54,811 nt of DNA, from contig JAMWCJ010000004.1 in the NCBI GenBank assembly GCA_023818645.1, positions 1 to 54,811 on the forward strand, written 5' to 3'. The DNA comes from Candidatus Omnitrophota bacterium. GTDB lineage: Bacteria > Ratteibacteria > UBA8468 > B48-G9 > JAFGKM01. This document shows, piece by piece, positions 8,754-17,937 of the stretch. Numbering within the stretch: the first letter of the stretch is position 1; each line of letters opens with the position of its first letter. Below the pieces are notes generated by a model. It made no database searches. It was not told the DNA's origin and saw only the letters and a program-made list of their open reading frames with translations. The position numbers and the translations under genes are program-made.

Positions 8754-9925
8754 CTTATCCTTTAGGTTTTTATGCGAGCGGAATAAATTGTGGAATAAAA
8801 GAAAGTAAAAATGATTTATCTTTAATTTATTCAAAATCACCCTGTATTTGTTCAGGAACTTTTACAACAAATCAATTTAAATCATATAGTGTTTTATGGA
8901 GTATGAAAAATATAAAGAATAAGATTAGGGGAATTCTGATAAATAGTGGAAATGCAAACACTTGTAATGGAAAAGAAAATTGGAAATTAACACAAAAAAT
9001 AATGGAAGAAATTGCTAAAAAATTAAAAATTGAAAAAAAAACTATTCTTTTTGCTTCAACAGGGATAATAGGAGTTCCACTACCTTATGAAAAAATTAAA
9101 AATGGACTTGACAAACTTATTGAAAAACTTTCAGAAGATGGAAATTTAGAGGCAGCAAAAGGAATAATGACAACAGACACCTTCCCAAAAGAATATGAAA
9201 TAAAAACAAATATCCAAGGAAGAAAAAAAGAGGTTTATATAGGTGGTATGGCAAAAGGGGCAGGAATGATAAACCCTTCTATGGCAACAATGTTATGTTT
9301 CATCACAACAGATGCTGTAATAGATAAAAATGCACTTGATCTTGCTTTGAAAAATGCTGTTGAAGATTCATTTAATATGATTACAGTTGACAATGACACA
9401 AGTACAAATGATACTGTAATAATTCTTGCAAATGGTCTTGCAAGGAATAAAACGATACATATTGGGAATCCAGAATTTATTGAATTTTCAAATGCTTTAA
9501 AGACACTCTGTATTGAACTTGCAAAAAAAATTGTAATGGATGGTGAAGGAGCAAGTAAAATTATTGAAGTTATTGTAAATGGTGGATGGTGTAAAAAAGA
9601 TGTAAGAAAAGTAGCAAAAAGAGTTAGTGGTTCTATGCTTGTCAAAACAGCGATTAGTGGTGGAGACCCAAATTGGGGAAGAATAATTGCTGCTATTGGT
9701 TCAACAAATGCAAGAATGGATATAAAAAATATTGAAATTAAAATATGTGGGATTAAGGTCTTTGAAGGTGAACCAGTAAAATTTGATAGGGAATTATTAA
9801 GAGAATTGATGAAAAAAAAAGAAATAAAAATTGAAATTGATTTAAAAAGAGGGATTTTTACCGCAACTTCATGGGGATGCGACTTGACAGAAGAGTATGT
9901 AAAAATTAATAAGGAATACTCATGA
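8738..9925 (+). CDS. argJ: Bifunctional glutamate N-acetyltransferase / ornithine acetyltransferase
   Basis: Recycles the acetyl group from N-acetylornithine to glutamate in arginine synthesis. The 395-aa precursor has GTFTTN, NSGNAN, ASTGIIGVPLP and TTDTFPKE. It also has the self-cleavage site KGAGMINPSMATML, where the chain splits before the catalytic Thr of ATML, and a C-terminal SGGDPNWGRIIAAIG. No other arg genes are near. It overlaps ispD at its start and the V-ATPase-like gene in an ATGA at its stop. Whether it can also use acetyl-CoA cannot be told from sequence. Confidence 0.95.
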   Translation: MGKGITYPLGFYASGINCGIKESKNDLSLIYSKSPCICSGTFTTNQFKSYSVLWSMKNIKNKIRGILINSGNANTCNGKENWKLTQKIMEEIAKKLKIEKKTILFASTGIIGVPLPYEKIKNGLDKLIEKLSEDGNLEAAKGIMTTDTFPKEYEIKTNIQGRKKEVYIGGMAKGAGMINPSMATMLCFITTDAVIDKNALDLALKNAVEDSFNMITVDNDTSTNDTVIILANGLARNKTIHIGNPEFIEFSNALKTLCIELAKKIVMDGEGASKIIEVIVNGGWCKKDVRKVAKRVSGSMLVKTAISGGDPNWGRIIAAIGSTNARMDIKNIEIKICGIKVFEGEPVKFDRELLRELMKKKEIKIEIDLKRGIFTATSWGCDLTEEYVKINKEYS

Positions 9926-11862
9926 TAAGTAAGGTTAAAAAATTCACCTGCTTTTTTCTTGGTGAAGAAGAACTTTTACTGAAAAAATTACAGAAATTGG
10001 GTATTGCTGAAATAGAAGATATATCTTTTGAAGGATTTAGACAAAGAAAAATATCAAAGGACGAAATAGAAGATAAGATAAAGAAACTTGAATTTTTGAA
10101 AGATATATTAAGTGAAACTGGAGAAAAACAAGAGGGTGATAAAATAATTGTAGATGAAAATGAAGAAAATAAAATCCTTGAATCCTTTCCATTTGAAAAT
10201 CTTTACAATAAAAATTTAAAACTTTATCAAGAGATAGAGAGAAGGAAAAGAGTTATTCAAAAAATAGAAAAATTAAAGGAAGAGAGTTCCCCTTTTTTAA
10301 ATACAGAATTAATTTTCTATGAAGTTTTTACTCTTTCCAATTTTTCATTTTTTGTTTTCTCTCTGCCACAAAAAATAAGATTAGAAAGTATTTCTGAAGA
10401 TTTATATATTGAAAAGATTGGTGAATTTAAAAAAGATTTTTTATATATTCTATTGGTTAGAAAAGACAAGAGAAAAATTGCTGAAAATTTCTTAAATGAA
10501 ATAGGTGGAAAAATCTTATATGTGAGGAAATGGAATAAAAAAATAAAAGAAATTTTTGAAAAACTTGAAAATACCAAATTGAAAAATGAACAGATGATTC
10601 AGGAAATAAAAAAGAAATTATTGGAAATAAGAGAATACAAAAAAGAAATTTTTATATCTTATGACTACTATAAAAATCTTTATGAATTTTTTTGTACACA
10701 GGAAAAACTTGGTGTTTCAAAATTTATTAAAGGGATTAGAGGGTGGGTTAGTGAAAAAAATATAGATATTCTAAAAAAAACAATAACTCAAATTTTACCA
10801 GAAAGTTACATAGTTATTGAAGATCCTGAAGAAGGAGATGATGTCCCTATAATACTTGAAAATAACAGATTTATTGAACCATTTGAAGTTGTTACTGATT
10901 TATATGGAAGACCAGTTTATAAAAATATTGATCCAACAGGACCTTTATCTATATTTTTTGCAATCTCTTTTGGATTTTGTTTAACCGATGCAGGATATGG
11001 AATTTTACTTATCTTAATATCACTGATTTTAATGAGAAAATTTAGATTTTTACCAAATTTTATTAAATTTTTAAAACTACTCTTTATATGTGGTATTTCA
11101 ACTTTGATAATAGGCACTTTAACAGGAGGATGGTTTGGTGATATAATATATCAACTACCAGAAAATTTTAAACTTATTAAATTTCTGAAAAAAATTGTAC
11201 TTTTAAATCCTCTTGAAAGTGGTAATAAATCAATTATTTTTCTTTTAATTACACTTGTGATTGGTTATATTCAAATTATATGGGGACTTATTTTAAATCT
11301 TTACAATAATATAAAAAGATATCCTTTAAAGTTTTGTGGTGAGTCAATCTCTCTTCTTTTAATTCAAATACTTGTTGCCATTATTTTTATAGGATATTTG
11401 AAAATGAAAATATTATTTAAGGGTGCCTTTTATTTTTTAATACTATGTTTTATTTATTTAATGTATGAAAAAGCAAAATCACAGAAAGAATTTATGCTAA
11501 AAGGTTTCTATGCAATTTATGGTGCTTATAGTGTAATTGCAGGGAATTTACTTGGAGATGTATTAAGTTATAGCCGTCTTTTCGGTCTTGGATTAACAAC
11601 TTCTGTCCTTGGACTTGTAATCAACCAAATGGTTTCAATGCTTAAAAATATCCCTTATATTGGAATTTTTATTGCATCTTTAATTTTTATTATTGGGCAT
11701 ATAGGAAATCTTATAATAAATTTACTTGGAAGTTATGTTCATACAAGCAGATTACAATACCTTGAATTTTTTACAAAATTTTTTGAAGGGGGTGGGAGAG
11801 TTTTCAGACCATTTAAAGAAGTCAGAAATTATACTTTATTGAAGGCACAAAAGGAAAATTGA
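9922..11862 (+). CDS. V-type ATPase subunit I (a-subunit-like), orphan
   Basis: A 646-aa protein with the architecture of the V/A-type ATPase stator subunit I. The N-terminal ~330 residues are cytoplasmic, Lys/Glu-rich and coiled-coil-like. About seven membrane helices follow, including FGFCLTDAGYGILL, GGWFGDI and the ion-path segment LGDVLSYSRLFGLGL with its Arg. No other ATPase subunit gene is visible in the window; in usual operons subunits K, E, A, B and D follow. It is coupled to argJ by a 4-nt overlap. It may serve an ATPase encoded elsewhere. The family call is good, but the setting is odd. Confidence 0.85.
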   Translation: MISKVKKFTCFFLGEEELLLKKLQKLGIAEIEDISFEGFRQRKISKDEIEDKIKKLEFLKDILSETGEKQEGDKIIVDENEENKILESFPFENLYNKNLKLYQEIERRKRVIQKIEKLKEESSPFLNTELIFYEVFTLSNFSFFVFSLPQKIRLESISEDLYIEKIGEFKKDFLYILLVRKDKRKIAENFLNEIGGKILYVRKWNKKIKEIFEKLENTKLKNEQMIQEIKKKLLEIREYKKEIFISYDYYKNLYEFFCTQEKLGVSKFIKGIRGWVSEKNIDILKKTITQILPESYIVIEDPEEGDDVPIILENNRFIEPFEVVTDLYGRPVYKNIDPTGPLSIFFAISFGFCLTDAGYGILLILISLILMRKFRFLPNFIKFLKLLFICGISTLIIGTLTGGWFGDIIYQLPENFKLIKFLKKIVLLNPLESGNKSIIFLLITLVIGYIQIIWGLILNLYNNIKRYPLKFCGESISLLLIQILVAIIFIGYLKMKILFKGAFYFLILCFIYLMYEKAKSQKEFMLKGFYAIYGAYSVIAGNLLGDVLSYSRLFGLGLTTSVLGLVINQMVSMLKNIPYIGIFIASLIFIIGHIGNLIINLLGSYVHTSRLQYLEFFTKFFEGGGRVFRPFKEVRNYTLLKAQKEN

Positions 11863-11886
11863 TTTTTTTATTGTTTATGATATAAT
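11859..11886 (+). promoter_or_regulatory. Sigma70-like promoter for the MscS-like gene
   Basis: TTGATT (11859-11864) overlaps the stop of the preceding gene, and TATAAT (11881-11886) follows after 16 nt. An AAGGAGGG site and the ATG at 11906 come next. Confidence 0.6.
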
Positions 11887-11905
11887 TTTTAGAAAAGGAG
11901 GGATT

Positions 11906-12565
11906 ATGATAGGAGAAAGAATGTCAGTTTTAAATGAATTAATTAGTAAGTTTTGGTTTTCGCTCTCAAAAGTAATAGGTGCATTATTGATATTTTTAAT
12001 TGGTTGGCTTATTGCTAAGTTTTTGAAACTATTGATAATAAAGTTTTTTAGATATATAAAGGTTGATAAACTTTCTGAGGATTCAGGACTTAAGGAATTG
12101 CTTGATAAGGGAAATATTACAATGGAAGTTTCACAATTACTTGGGATTGGGGTTTACTGGTTATTAATGCTTGCTGTGGTTTTTCTTGCCATTAATTTTG
12201 CGGGAATACAGATACCACCAACTATAATAGATAAAATTCTCGGTTTTATTCCAAAATTTATACTTGGGCTTCTGATATTCATTTTCTCCATTTTCCTCGG
12301 AAGTTTCTTTGAAGGAATAGTAAGGACATCTGCAGGAAATGCAGGAATTGAAAAAGCATCTTTTTTAGGGAAATTAACCAAAATAGCTATTATAGTTTTT
12401 GGAACAGTTTTGGCTTTACAGGAAATCGGAATTGCTTCTGATTTTATTGGTGATATTTTTATTATTATTCTTGCTTCATTCTGTTTTGGAATTGCTCTTG
12501 CTTTTGCTCTTGGTACAAAAGATATTATTAAAGAAAAGGTTGAAGAATTTTTAAAGAAGAAATAA
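11906..12565 (+). CDS. MscS-like TM-helix protein without the channel beta domain
   Basis: A 219-aa membrane protein of the conserved TM-helix family related to small mechanosensitive channels. Four or five hydrophobic segments are visible. The segment VIGALLIFLIGWLIAKFLKLLI is followed by a helix with KVDKLSEDSGLKELL, a pattern seen in these proteins; the C-terminal GIALAFALGTKDIIKEKVEEF is also typical. The MscS beta and C-terminal domains are absent, so channel activity is uncertain. AAGGAGGG and a clear promoter precede the start. tRNA-Ile follows 6 nt after the stop and may share the transcript. Confidence 0.72.
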   Translation: MIGERMSVLNELISKFWFSLSKVIGALLIFLIGWLIAKFLKLLIIKFFRYIKVDKLSEDSGLKELLDKGNITMEVSQLLGIGVYWLLMLAVVFLAINFAGIQIPPTIIDKILGFIPKFILGLLIFIFSIFLGSFFEGIVRTSAGNAGIEKASFLGKLTKIAIIVFGTVLALQEIGIASDFIGDIFIIILASFCFGIALAFALGTKDIIKEKVEEFLKKK

Positions 12566-12571
12566 ATATAA

Positions 12572-12643
12572 GGGCGCGTAGCTCAAGGGCAGAGCACCGT
12601 GCTGATAACGCGGGGGTTGATGGTTCGATTCCGTCCGCGCCCA
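12572..12643 (+). tRNA. tRNA-Ile (GAU)
   Basis: The cloverleaf folds with a 7-bp acceptor (GGGCGCG/CGCGCCC), a D arm GCUC/GAGC, an anticodon stem CCGUG/CGCGG with loop CUGAUAA, and a T arm GAUGG/CCGUC with loop UUCGAUU. The discriminator is A and no CCA is encoded. Confidence 0.95.
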
Positions 12644-12671
12644 TTTTAACTTTCTAAATAAGGGAGGAAGG

Positions 12672-13343
12672 ATGGAGAAGATAATTTTTTCGGCTGAGAT
12701 AAGAGAAAAAACCGGTAAAGGAGCAGCAAGAAAATTAAGAAGTAAAGGTTATATCCCTGGTATTCTATATGGACCGGATACAGAACCTATTCTTTTAAAA
12801 CTTGAAAAAAAAACAAGTGAAAAAATAATTTCACATTTAACATCTCATAACATTATGGCTGAAATGAAACTTAAAAAAAATGGTGATGAACAAATAATTC
12901 AGGTTATTTTAAAAGATATTCAGATAGATCCTATAAAAGATGAAATAATTCATCTTGACTTTTATAAATTAAGTTCAGAAAGACCAGTCATTATGGAAAT
13001 CCCTATCTTTATAAAAGGAAAATCTATTGGAGAAGAAAAAGGTGGAATATTGGAACATGAATTAAGAGAAATAAAAGTTGAAGGGCTTCCAAGAAATATT
13101 CCAGAAAAGATAGAAATTGACATAAAGGACCTTGATTTTGGACATGCAATTTTAGTTAAAGATATAAAAGTATCTGAGGGAGTTAAGATACTTGAAGATG
13201 AGAAAAAAGTAGTTGTTACTGTTTTAAAACCGAAGGAAGAAGTAGAGGAAGTAAAAGTTGAAGAAATACAGGAAGAGCCAAAAGTAATTTCACAGGAAAA
13301 AGTTGAAGAAAGAAGAAAAGAAAAAGAAGAAAAAGAAAGTTAA
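12672..13343 (+). CDS. rplY: 50S ribosomal protein L25, long Ctc form
   Basis: A 5S rRNA-binding ribosomal protein of the large subunit. The 223-aa Ctc/TL5 form has the N-terminal L25 domain (AEIREKTGKGAARKLR, GYIPGILYG, DFYKL) and a second beta domain (IPIFIKGKSIGEEKGG, LPRNIPEKIEIDI). A charged Glu/Lys tail of about 35 residues ends it. GGGAGGAAGG lies just upstream of the ATG. It is followed 2 nt later by pth, the usual partner. Confidence 0.95.
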   Translation: MEKIIFSAEIREKTGKGAARKLRSKGYIPGILYGPDTEPILLKLEKKTSEKIISHLTSHNIMAEMKLKKNGDEQIIQVILKDIQIDPIKDEIIHLDFYKLSSERPVIMEIPIFIKGKSIGEEKGGILEHELREIKVEGLPRNIPEKIEIDIKDLDFGHAILVKDIKVSEGVKILEDEKKVVVTVLKPKEEVEEVKVEEIQEEPKVISQEKVEERRKEKEEKES

Positions 13344-13345
13344 CT

Positions 13346-13903
13346 ATGATTTTTGTAGGACTTGGTAATCCTGGAAGAAAATATCAAAAAACAAGACATA
13401 ATGTTGGCTTTAAAGTTATTGAAAGATTAAAAAAAAATGGTAAGATTATTCAAGTTTACAGAAAGAAATTTTTTAATGGATGGATTTTGGAAATTGAAGG
13501 GAAAGAAATAATAATTGTAAAACCAAAAACATATATGAATGAAAGTGGAAAAGGAGTGAGAGTTGCTCTTGAATTCTTCAATAAAAAAATTGAAGATTTG
13601 TTTGTGATCCATGACGAACTTGGAATAGAACTTGGGAAAATAAAAATAACAAAAGATAAAGGACATGGAGGCCATAAAGGAATACTATCAGTAATTGAGA
13701 ATTTACAGAATAATAACTTTGTTAGAATAAGAATAGGCATAAAAGGACAAAATATTAAAAAAAGTTTTATAGAATATGTCCTATCTCCATTCCTACCCGA
13801 AGAACAGGAAATTATAGAAAAATCAATAGAAAAAAGTGTAAATGCAATAAAAGAAATATTAAAAAGTAATTTAGAAAAGGCAATGAGTTTATATAATAAT
13901 TAA
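13346..13903 (+). CDS. pth: Peptidyl-tRNA hydrolase
   Basis: Releases peptides from peptidyl-tRNA that has dropped off ribosomes. The 185-aa protein contains FVGLGNPGRKYQKTRHNVGF with the catalytic His, KPKTYMNESGKGV, VIHDELGIELGKIKI and KGHGGHKGILSV, in the standard order. Length is normal. The gene follows rplY with a 2-nt gap and precedes fhs with a 13-nt gap. Confidence 0.96.
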   Translation: MIFVGLGNPGRKYQKTRHNVGFKVIERLKKNGKIIQVYRKKFFNGWILEIEGKEIIIVKPKTYMNESGKGVRVALEFFNKKIEDLFVIHDELGIELGKIKITKDKGHGGHKGILSVIENLQNNNFVRIRIGIKGQNIKKSFIEYVLSPFLPEEQEIIEKSIEKSVNAIKEILKSNLEKAMSLYNN

Positions 13904-13916
13904 AAAAGGGGGTTAT

Positions 13917-15611
13917 ATGTTAAATGACCTTGAAATTGCTCAGAAAGCAAAAATAAAGCATATAAAAGAGATTGCCGAAAAAGCAGGAATTGAAGAAGAA
14001 TATCTTGAATTATATGGAAATTATAAAGCAAAGGTTTCTCTTGATATTCTTAAGAAACTTGAAGATAGAAAAAATGGTAAATATATTGATGTAACAGCAA
14101 TAACTCCAACTCCCTTAGGCGAAGGGAAAACAGTAACAACAATAGGACTCTCTCAAGCAATTGGTAAACTTGGCAAAAAAGTATTTACCTGTATAAGACA
14201 ACCATCGCTTGGACCTGTTTTTGGTATTAAGGGCGGGGCTGCTGGCGGAGGATATTCTCAAGTTATTCCAATGGAAGATTTTAACTTACATTTAACAGGA
14301 GATGTTCATGCAGTTGGGATTGCTCATAATTTACTTGCTGCTTTTGTTGATAATTCAGTTTATAAAGGGAACCTTTTAAATATAGATCCGCAAACAATTA
14401 TCTGGCCAAGAGTTGTTGATGTTTCAGATAGGTTTTTAAGGCATATAATAATTGGACTTGGTGGTAAAGAAAATGGTTTCCCAAGAGAGACAGGATTTGA
14501 TATAACAGTTGCTTCAGAAGTAATGGCAATTCTTGCTTTAACAAAAGGGATTTTTGATTTAAGGAAGAGATTATCAAAAATTATAGTTGCTCAAACTTAT
14601 GACAAAAAGCCTATAACAGCAGAAGATGTAAAAGCAGCAGGAGCAATGACAGTTTTATTGAAAGATGCAATAAAACCTAATTTACTTCAAACACTTGAGC
14701 ATACACCTGTTTTTGTCCACGCAGGTCCTTTTGCAAATATTGCCCATGGAAATAGTTCAATAATCGCTGACCTTATCGCGATTAAACTTGCTGAATATGT
14801 TGTAACTGAAAGTGGATTTGGTGCTGATTGTGGAATGGAGAAATTTATGAATATTAAATGTAGATATAGTGGACTTAAACCTGATTGTGTTGTAATTGTC
14901 TGTTCAATAAGAGCACTTAAAGCACATAGTGGTAAATTTAAAGTTGTTCCAGGCAAACCACTTGATAAAGGACTTATTGAAGAAAACATATCTGCAATTG
15001 AACAAGGAGCAAGTAATCTAAAAAAACAAATAGAAAATGCTAAAATTTTTGGAATCCCTGTTGTTGTTGCTATAAATAAATTTAATACAGATACAGAAAA
15101 AGAAATAGAAAAGACAAAAGAACTTGCTATTGAATTTGGAGCAGATGATGTTGCAGTAAGTGAAGTATGGGAAAAAGGTGGAGAAGGAGGGCTTGAACTT
15201 GCTGAAAAAGTTATTAAAGCATGTGAAAAAGAAAAAAACTTTGAGTTTTTATATCCTCTTGAATGGCCTATAAAGAAGAAAATAGAAACAATTGCAACAA
15301 AAATTTATGGAGCAGAAAAGGTTGAATATTCTCCTTTAGCAGAGGAAAAAATAAAACTTTATACAAAATGGGGTTTTGAAAATTTACCAATATGTATGGC
15401 AAAAACACATCTTTCTTTATCTCATGACCCAAATCTAAAAGGTGCGCCAAAAGGATTCACTTTACCAATCAGAGATATTAGAATTTCTGCAGGTGCTGGA
15501 TTTTTGTATCCTTTGTGTGGAGAAATGAGAACAATGCCAGGGCTTCCAAGTAAACCTGCAGGAACAAAAGTAGATATAGATGAGGAAGGGAAAGTTGTTG
15601 GTTTATTCTAA
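13917..15611 (+). CDS. fhs: Formate--tetrahydrofolate ligase
   Basis: Makes 10-formyl-THF from formate, ATP and THF; an entry step of the methyl branch of the Wood-Ljungdahl pathway and also a source of purine one-carbon units. The 564-aa protein has the P-loop-like TPLGEGKTVTTIGL, RQPSLGPVFGIKGGAAGGGY, LTGDVHAVG, SGFGADCGMEKFMNIKCR and the C-terminal PIRDIRISAGAGFLYPLCGEM. GGGGG precedes the ATG. It leads a run into the SufC/SufB-like pair (2-nt gap). Together with glyA and the AcsE-like gene it suggests one-carbon metabolism, perhaps acetogenic. Confidence 0.97.
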   Translation: MLNDLEIAQKAKIKHIKEIAEKAGIEEEYLELYGNYKAKVSLDILKKLEDRKNGKYIDVTAITPTPLGEGKTVTTIGLSQAIGKLGKKVFTCIRQPSLGPVFGIKGGAAGGGYSQVIPMEDFNLHLTGDVHAVGIAHNLLAAFVDNSVYKGNLLNIDPQTIIWPRVVDVSDRFLRHIIIGLGGKENGFPRETGFDITVASEVMAILALTKGIFDLRKRLSKIIVAQTYDKKPITAEDVKAAGAMTVLLKDAIKPNLLQTLEHTPVFVHAGPFANIAHGNSSIIADLIAIKLAEYVVTESGFGADCGMEKFMNIKCRYSGLKPDCVVIVCSIRALKAHSGKFKVVPGKPLDKGLIEENISAIEQGASNLKKQIENAKIFGIPVVVAINKFNTDTEKEIEKTKELAIEFGADDVAVSEVWEKGGEGGLELAEKVIKACEKEKNFEFLYPLEWPIKKKIETIATKIYGAEKVEYSPLAEEKIKLYTKWGFENLPICMAKTHLSLSHDPNLKGAPKGFTLPIRDIRISAGAGFLYPLCGEMRTMPGLPSKPAGTKVDIDEEGKVVGLF

Positions 15612-15613
15612 AA

Positions 15614-16324
15614 ATGTTAAAAATTGAAAATATAAGTGTTAAAGGTGGAAATAGTTTAATATTAAAAGACATTTCTCTTCACATTAACGAGAACGAGAGA
15701 ATGATTATTTTTGGTCCAAATGGTTCTGGTAAATCCACTCTTATAAAATCAATTATGGGGATCTCAAGTTATAAAATTTTAAAAGGTAAAATTTTCTTTA
15801 GTAATGTTGATATAACAAATATTCCAATAAGTAAAAGGGCTAAAATGGGTATAGGTATTATGTACCAGAACCCTCCAAAAATCTATGGGTTTAAAATCTT
15901 GCAAATTGCAAGATATCTTTCTAAAAATGAGTTAGAGATTAAAGAAATTGCAGAAAAATTAAAAGTTGATCAACTTTTAAAAAGGGACTTGAATGTTGAC
16001 CTGTCAGGAGGAGAGATTAAAAGAGTTGAATTATTTCAGATTTTATTACAAAAACCAAAATTACTTTTACTTGATGAACCTGAGTCAGGAGTTGACATTG
16101 AAAATATTTCAATTATGGGAAATGTTTTAAATGAATATATTAAAAAAACAAAGTGTTCTGCTTTAATTATTACACATACTGGCTACATACTTGATTATAT
16201 CCAGGGAGAAAAAGGTTGTATTATGATAAATGGAAAAATAACATGTCAGAGTTATCCTCAAATTGTTTTTGATATGATTAAAAAATATGGATATAAAAAA
16301 TGTGAGGAATGTAAATGGAAATAA
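15614..16324 (+). CDS. sufC: SufC-like Fe-S assembly ATPase
   Basis: Soluble ABC-type ATPase that drives Fe-S scaffold complexes. The 236-aa product has Walker A GPNGSGKST (residues 34-42), Q-loop IMYQNPP, signature DLSGGEIKR, Walker B LLLLDEPESGVD and switch His in IITHTG. PESGVD resembles SufC rather than transport ATPases. The last 10 nt overlap the SufB/D-like gene, and no permease gene is present. No SufS, SufU or SufE gene lies beside it, so this is the minimal two-gene form. Confidence 0.87.
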   Translation: MLKIENISVKGGNSLILKDISLHINENERMIIFGPNGSGKSTLIKSIMGISSYKILKGKIFFSNVDITNIPISKRAKMGIGIMYQNPPKIYGFKILQIARYLSKNELEIKEIAEKLKVDQLLKRDLNVDLSGGEIKRVELFQILLQKPKLLLLDEPESGVDIENISIMGNVLNEYIKKTKCSALIITHTGYILDYIQGEKGCIMINGKITCQSYPQIVFDMIKKYGYKKCEECKWK

Positions 16325-17385
16325 AAGATGAAGAATTAAAAAAACTTGAAAAAGTTGGTTTTGATATAGAAGAGAAAGAAAGAGCAGGAAGTTTCATCCA
16401 GAAAGATAAAGAAGTGATTTTTACAAGAACAATTTATGAAGGAATTGAGATTTTACCAATTGAAAAAGCACTTGAAAATTATCCAGAGATCAAAGAAAAA
16501 TATTATGGTTATTCTTTTAAAAAGTTAAATAAAGATTTTCCGGAAGATACAGAGGGTGGCTATTTTATTAGAATAAAAAAAGGAGTAAAAACATTATTCC
16601 CAGTACAAGCATGTTTATACATAAAAGCAAAAAGATTTAAACAGAAAGTCCATAATATTGTTATTGTAGAAGAAGATGCTCAAGTTTACATAATTACAGG
16701 TTGTACAACTGCAAAAGAAACAGAAGATGCTTATCATCTTGGGATAACAGAGTTTTATATTAAAAGAAATGGGTTTTTAAGTTTTACAATGATACATTCC
16801 TGGAAAAAAGATATTGAGGTTGAACCTTTAAGTATAGCAATAGTTGAACAAGAAGGAATTTTTGTTTCAAATTATATCTCATTAACACCTGTGAAAAAAA
16901 TAGTTATGTATCCTACAACAATACTTGAAGGAGAAAGTTCAAAGTTCAGGTCTTCTTCTATAATTATTTCTTATCCTGATTCATATCAGGATATAGGTTC
17001 AAGATGTATTCTTTCAAATAAAAATACTTCTGCAGAAATAATCAGTAGAGCAATAAGTTATGGTGGTAAAGTTATTACAAGAGCACATATAAGAGCAGAT
17101 TCACCAATGGTTAAAGGGCATCTTGAATGTAGAGGGCTTATAATAAATGAAGAGGGAATAATTTATGCTATCCCAGAACTTGAAACAGCATATCGTGATG
17201 TTGAACTTTCTCATGAAGCAGCAATAGGTAAAATAAAGAGAGAAGAAATTGAATATCTTTCAAGCAGAGGGATTCCAGAAGAAGAAGCACAGTCAATGAT
17301 AATAAGAGGTTTCATAAATGTTGATATACTTGGATTACCTGAATTTCTTGAAAAAGAAGTAAAAAAGATAGTTGAAAAAATTTAA
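16315..17385 (+). CDS. SufB/SufD-family Fe-S scaffold protein
   Basis: A 356-aa SufBD beta-helix scaffold that pairs with the SufC-like ATPase. The C-terminal family block is clear: LSHEAAIGKIKREEIEYLSS, then RGIPEEEAQSMIIRGF. The middle has VHNIVIVEEDAQVYIITGC, with a Cys in GCTTA, and ECRGL later. It is shorter than E. coli SufB (about 495 aa) and resembles the minimal archaeal and anaerobe-type scaffold, in which one SufBD protein replaces the SufB-SufD pair. The 10-nt overlap with the ATPase gene supports a complex. Confidence 0.85.
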   Translation: MEIKDEELKKLEKVGFDIEEKERAGSFIQKDKEVIFTRTIYEGIEILPIEKALENYPEIKEKYYGYSFKKLNKDFPEDTEGGYFIRIKKGVKTLFPVQACLYIKAKRFKQKVHNIVIVEEDAQVYIITGCTTAKETEDAYHLGITEFYIKRNGFLSFTMIHSWKKDIEVEPLSIAIVEQEGIFVSNYISLTPVKKIVMYPTTILEGESSKFRSSSIIISYPDSYQDIGSRCILSNKNTSAEIISRAISYGGKVITRAHIRADSPMVKGHLECRGLIINEEGIIYAIPELETAYRDVELSHEAAIGKIKREEIEYLSSRGIPEEEAQSMIIRGFINVDILGLPEFLEKEVKKIVEKI

Positions 17386-17388
17386 AAA

Positions 17389-17937
17389 ATGAAGAAAAGA
17401 TTTTTAATCTATTTATTGATTTTGATTTCTGGTGTTTTATCTATTAAATTTTACGAATCAAGAATTTTGAATGTATTATGGTTAAAAGCAGATATAAGTT
17501 TTCACCTTGGTGATTATGACCGTGCTACAAAATATCTTGGAAAAATAACAAAACAAAATCCAAATCAAGTAGATGCCTATGTCTTAAAAGCATGGCTTGA
17601 ATGGAGTCAGGCAATATCAAAAAATGATAATAAAAAATTAAATTCTGCTATAAAAACTTTAAGAATTGGACAGTGGTATAATCCATTCAGTTTTCAACTC
17701 TATCTTGAAGAAGGAATTATGTGGAATGCTTTTGGAAATGATGAAGAAGCATTAAGAGCATATAAAAAGGTCTATGTTGTTGGGACAATTCCATATGTAA
17801 GAATGTATCCTCATAAATTAAGGCAGATGGGTAAGGCCTATGAAGCATATAAAGTGATGGAAAAAATATATGAAAAATATAAAGATGAAGTTACATTGCA
17901 ATGTCTTGAAAGAATAAAAAGAGAATTAAAAACTTAA
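17389..17937 (+). CDS. TPR-like protein with N-terminal membrane anchor
   Basis: A 182-aa protein. Residues 3-19 are a hydrophobic signal-anchor segment (FLIYLLILISGVLSI). Helical repeats with TPR spacing follow: LGDYDRATKYL, then NPNQVDAYVLKAWLEWSQA, then GNDEEALRAYKKVY. It is probably a periplasm-facing protein interaction module. No specific function is recognised. It begins 3 nt after the SufB-like gene. Its TAA interlocks with the convergent isomerase stop in TTAA. Confidence 0.65.
   Translation: MKKRFLIYLLILISGVLSIKFYESRILNVLWLKADISFHLGDYDRATKYLGKITKQNPNQVDAYVLKAWLEWSQAISKNDNKKLNSAIKTLRIGQWYNPFSFQLYLEEGIMWNAFGNDEEALRAYKKVYVVGTIPYVRMYPHKLRQMGKAYEAYKVMEKIYEKYKDEVTLQCLERIKRELKT

Noticed and set aside
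9235-9645. 136-codon minus-strand frame inside argJ
   Set aside because: Antisense to conserved argJ motifs, no SD, no protein-like family pattern.
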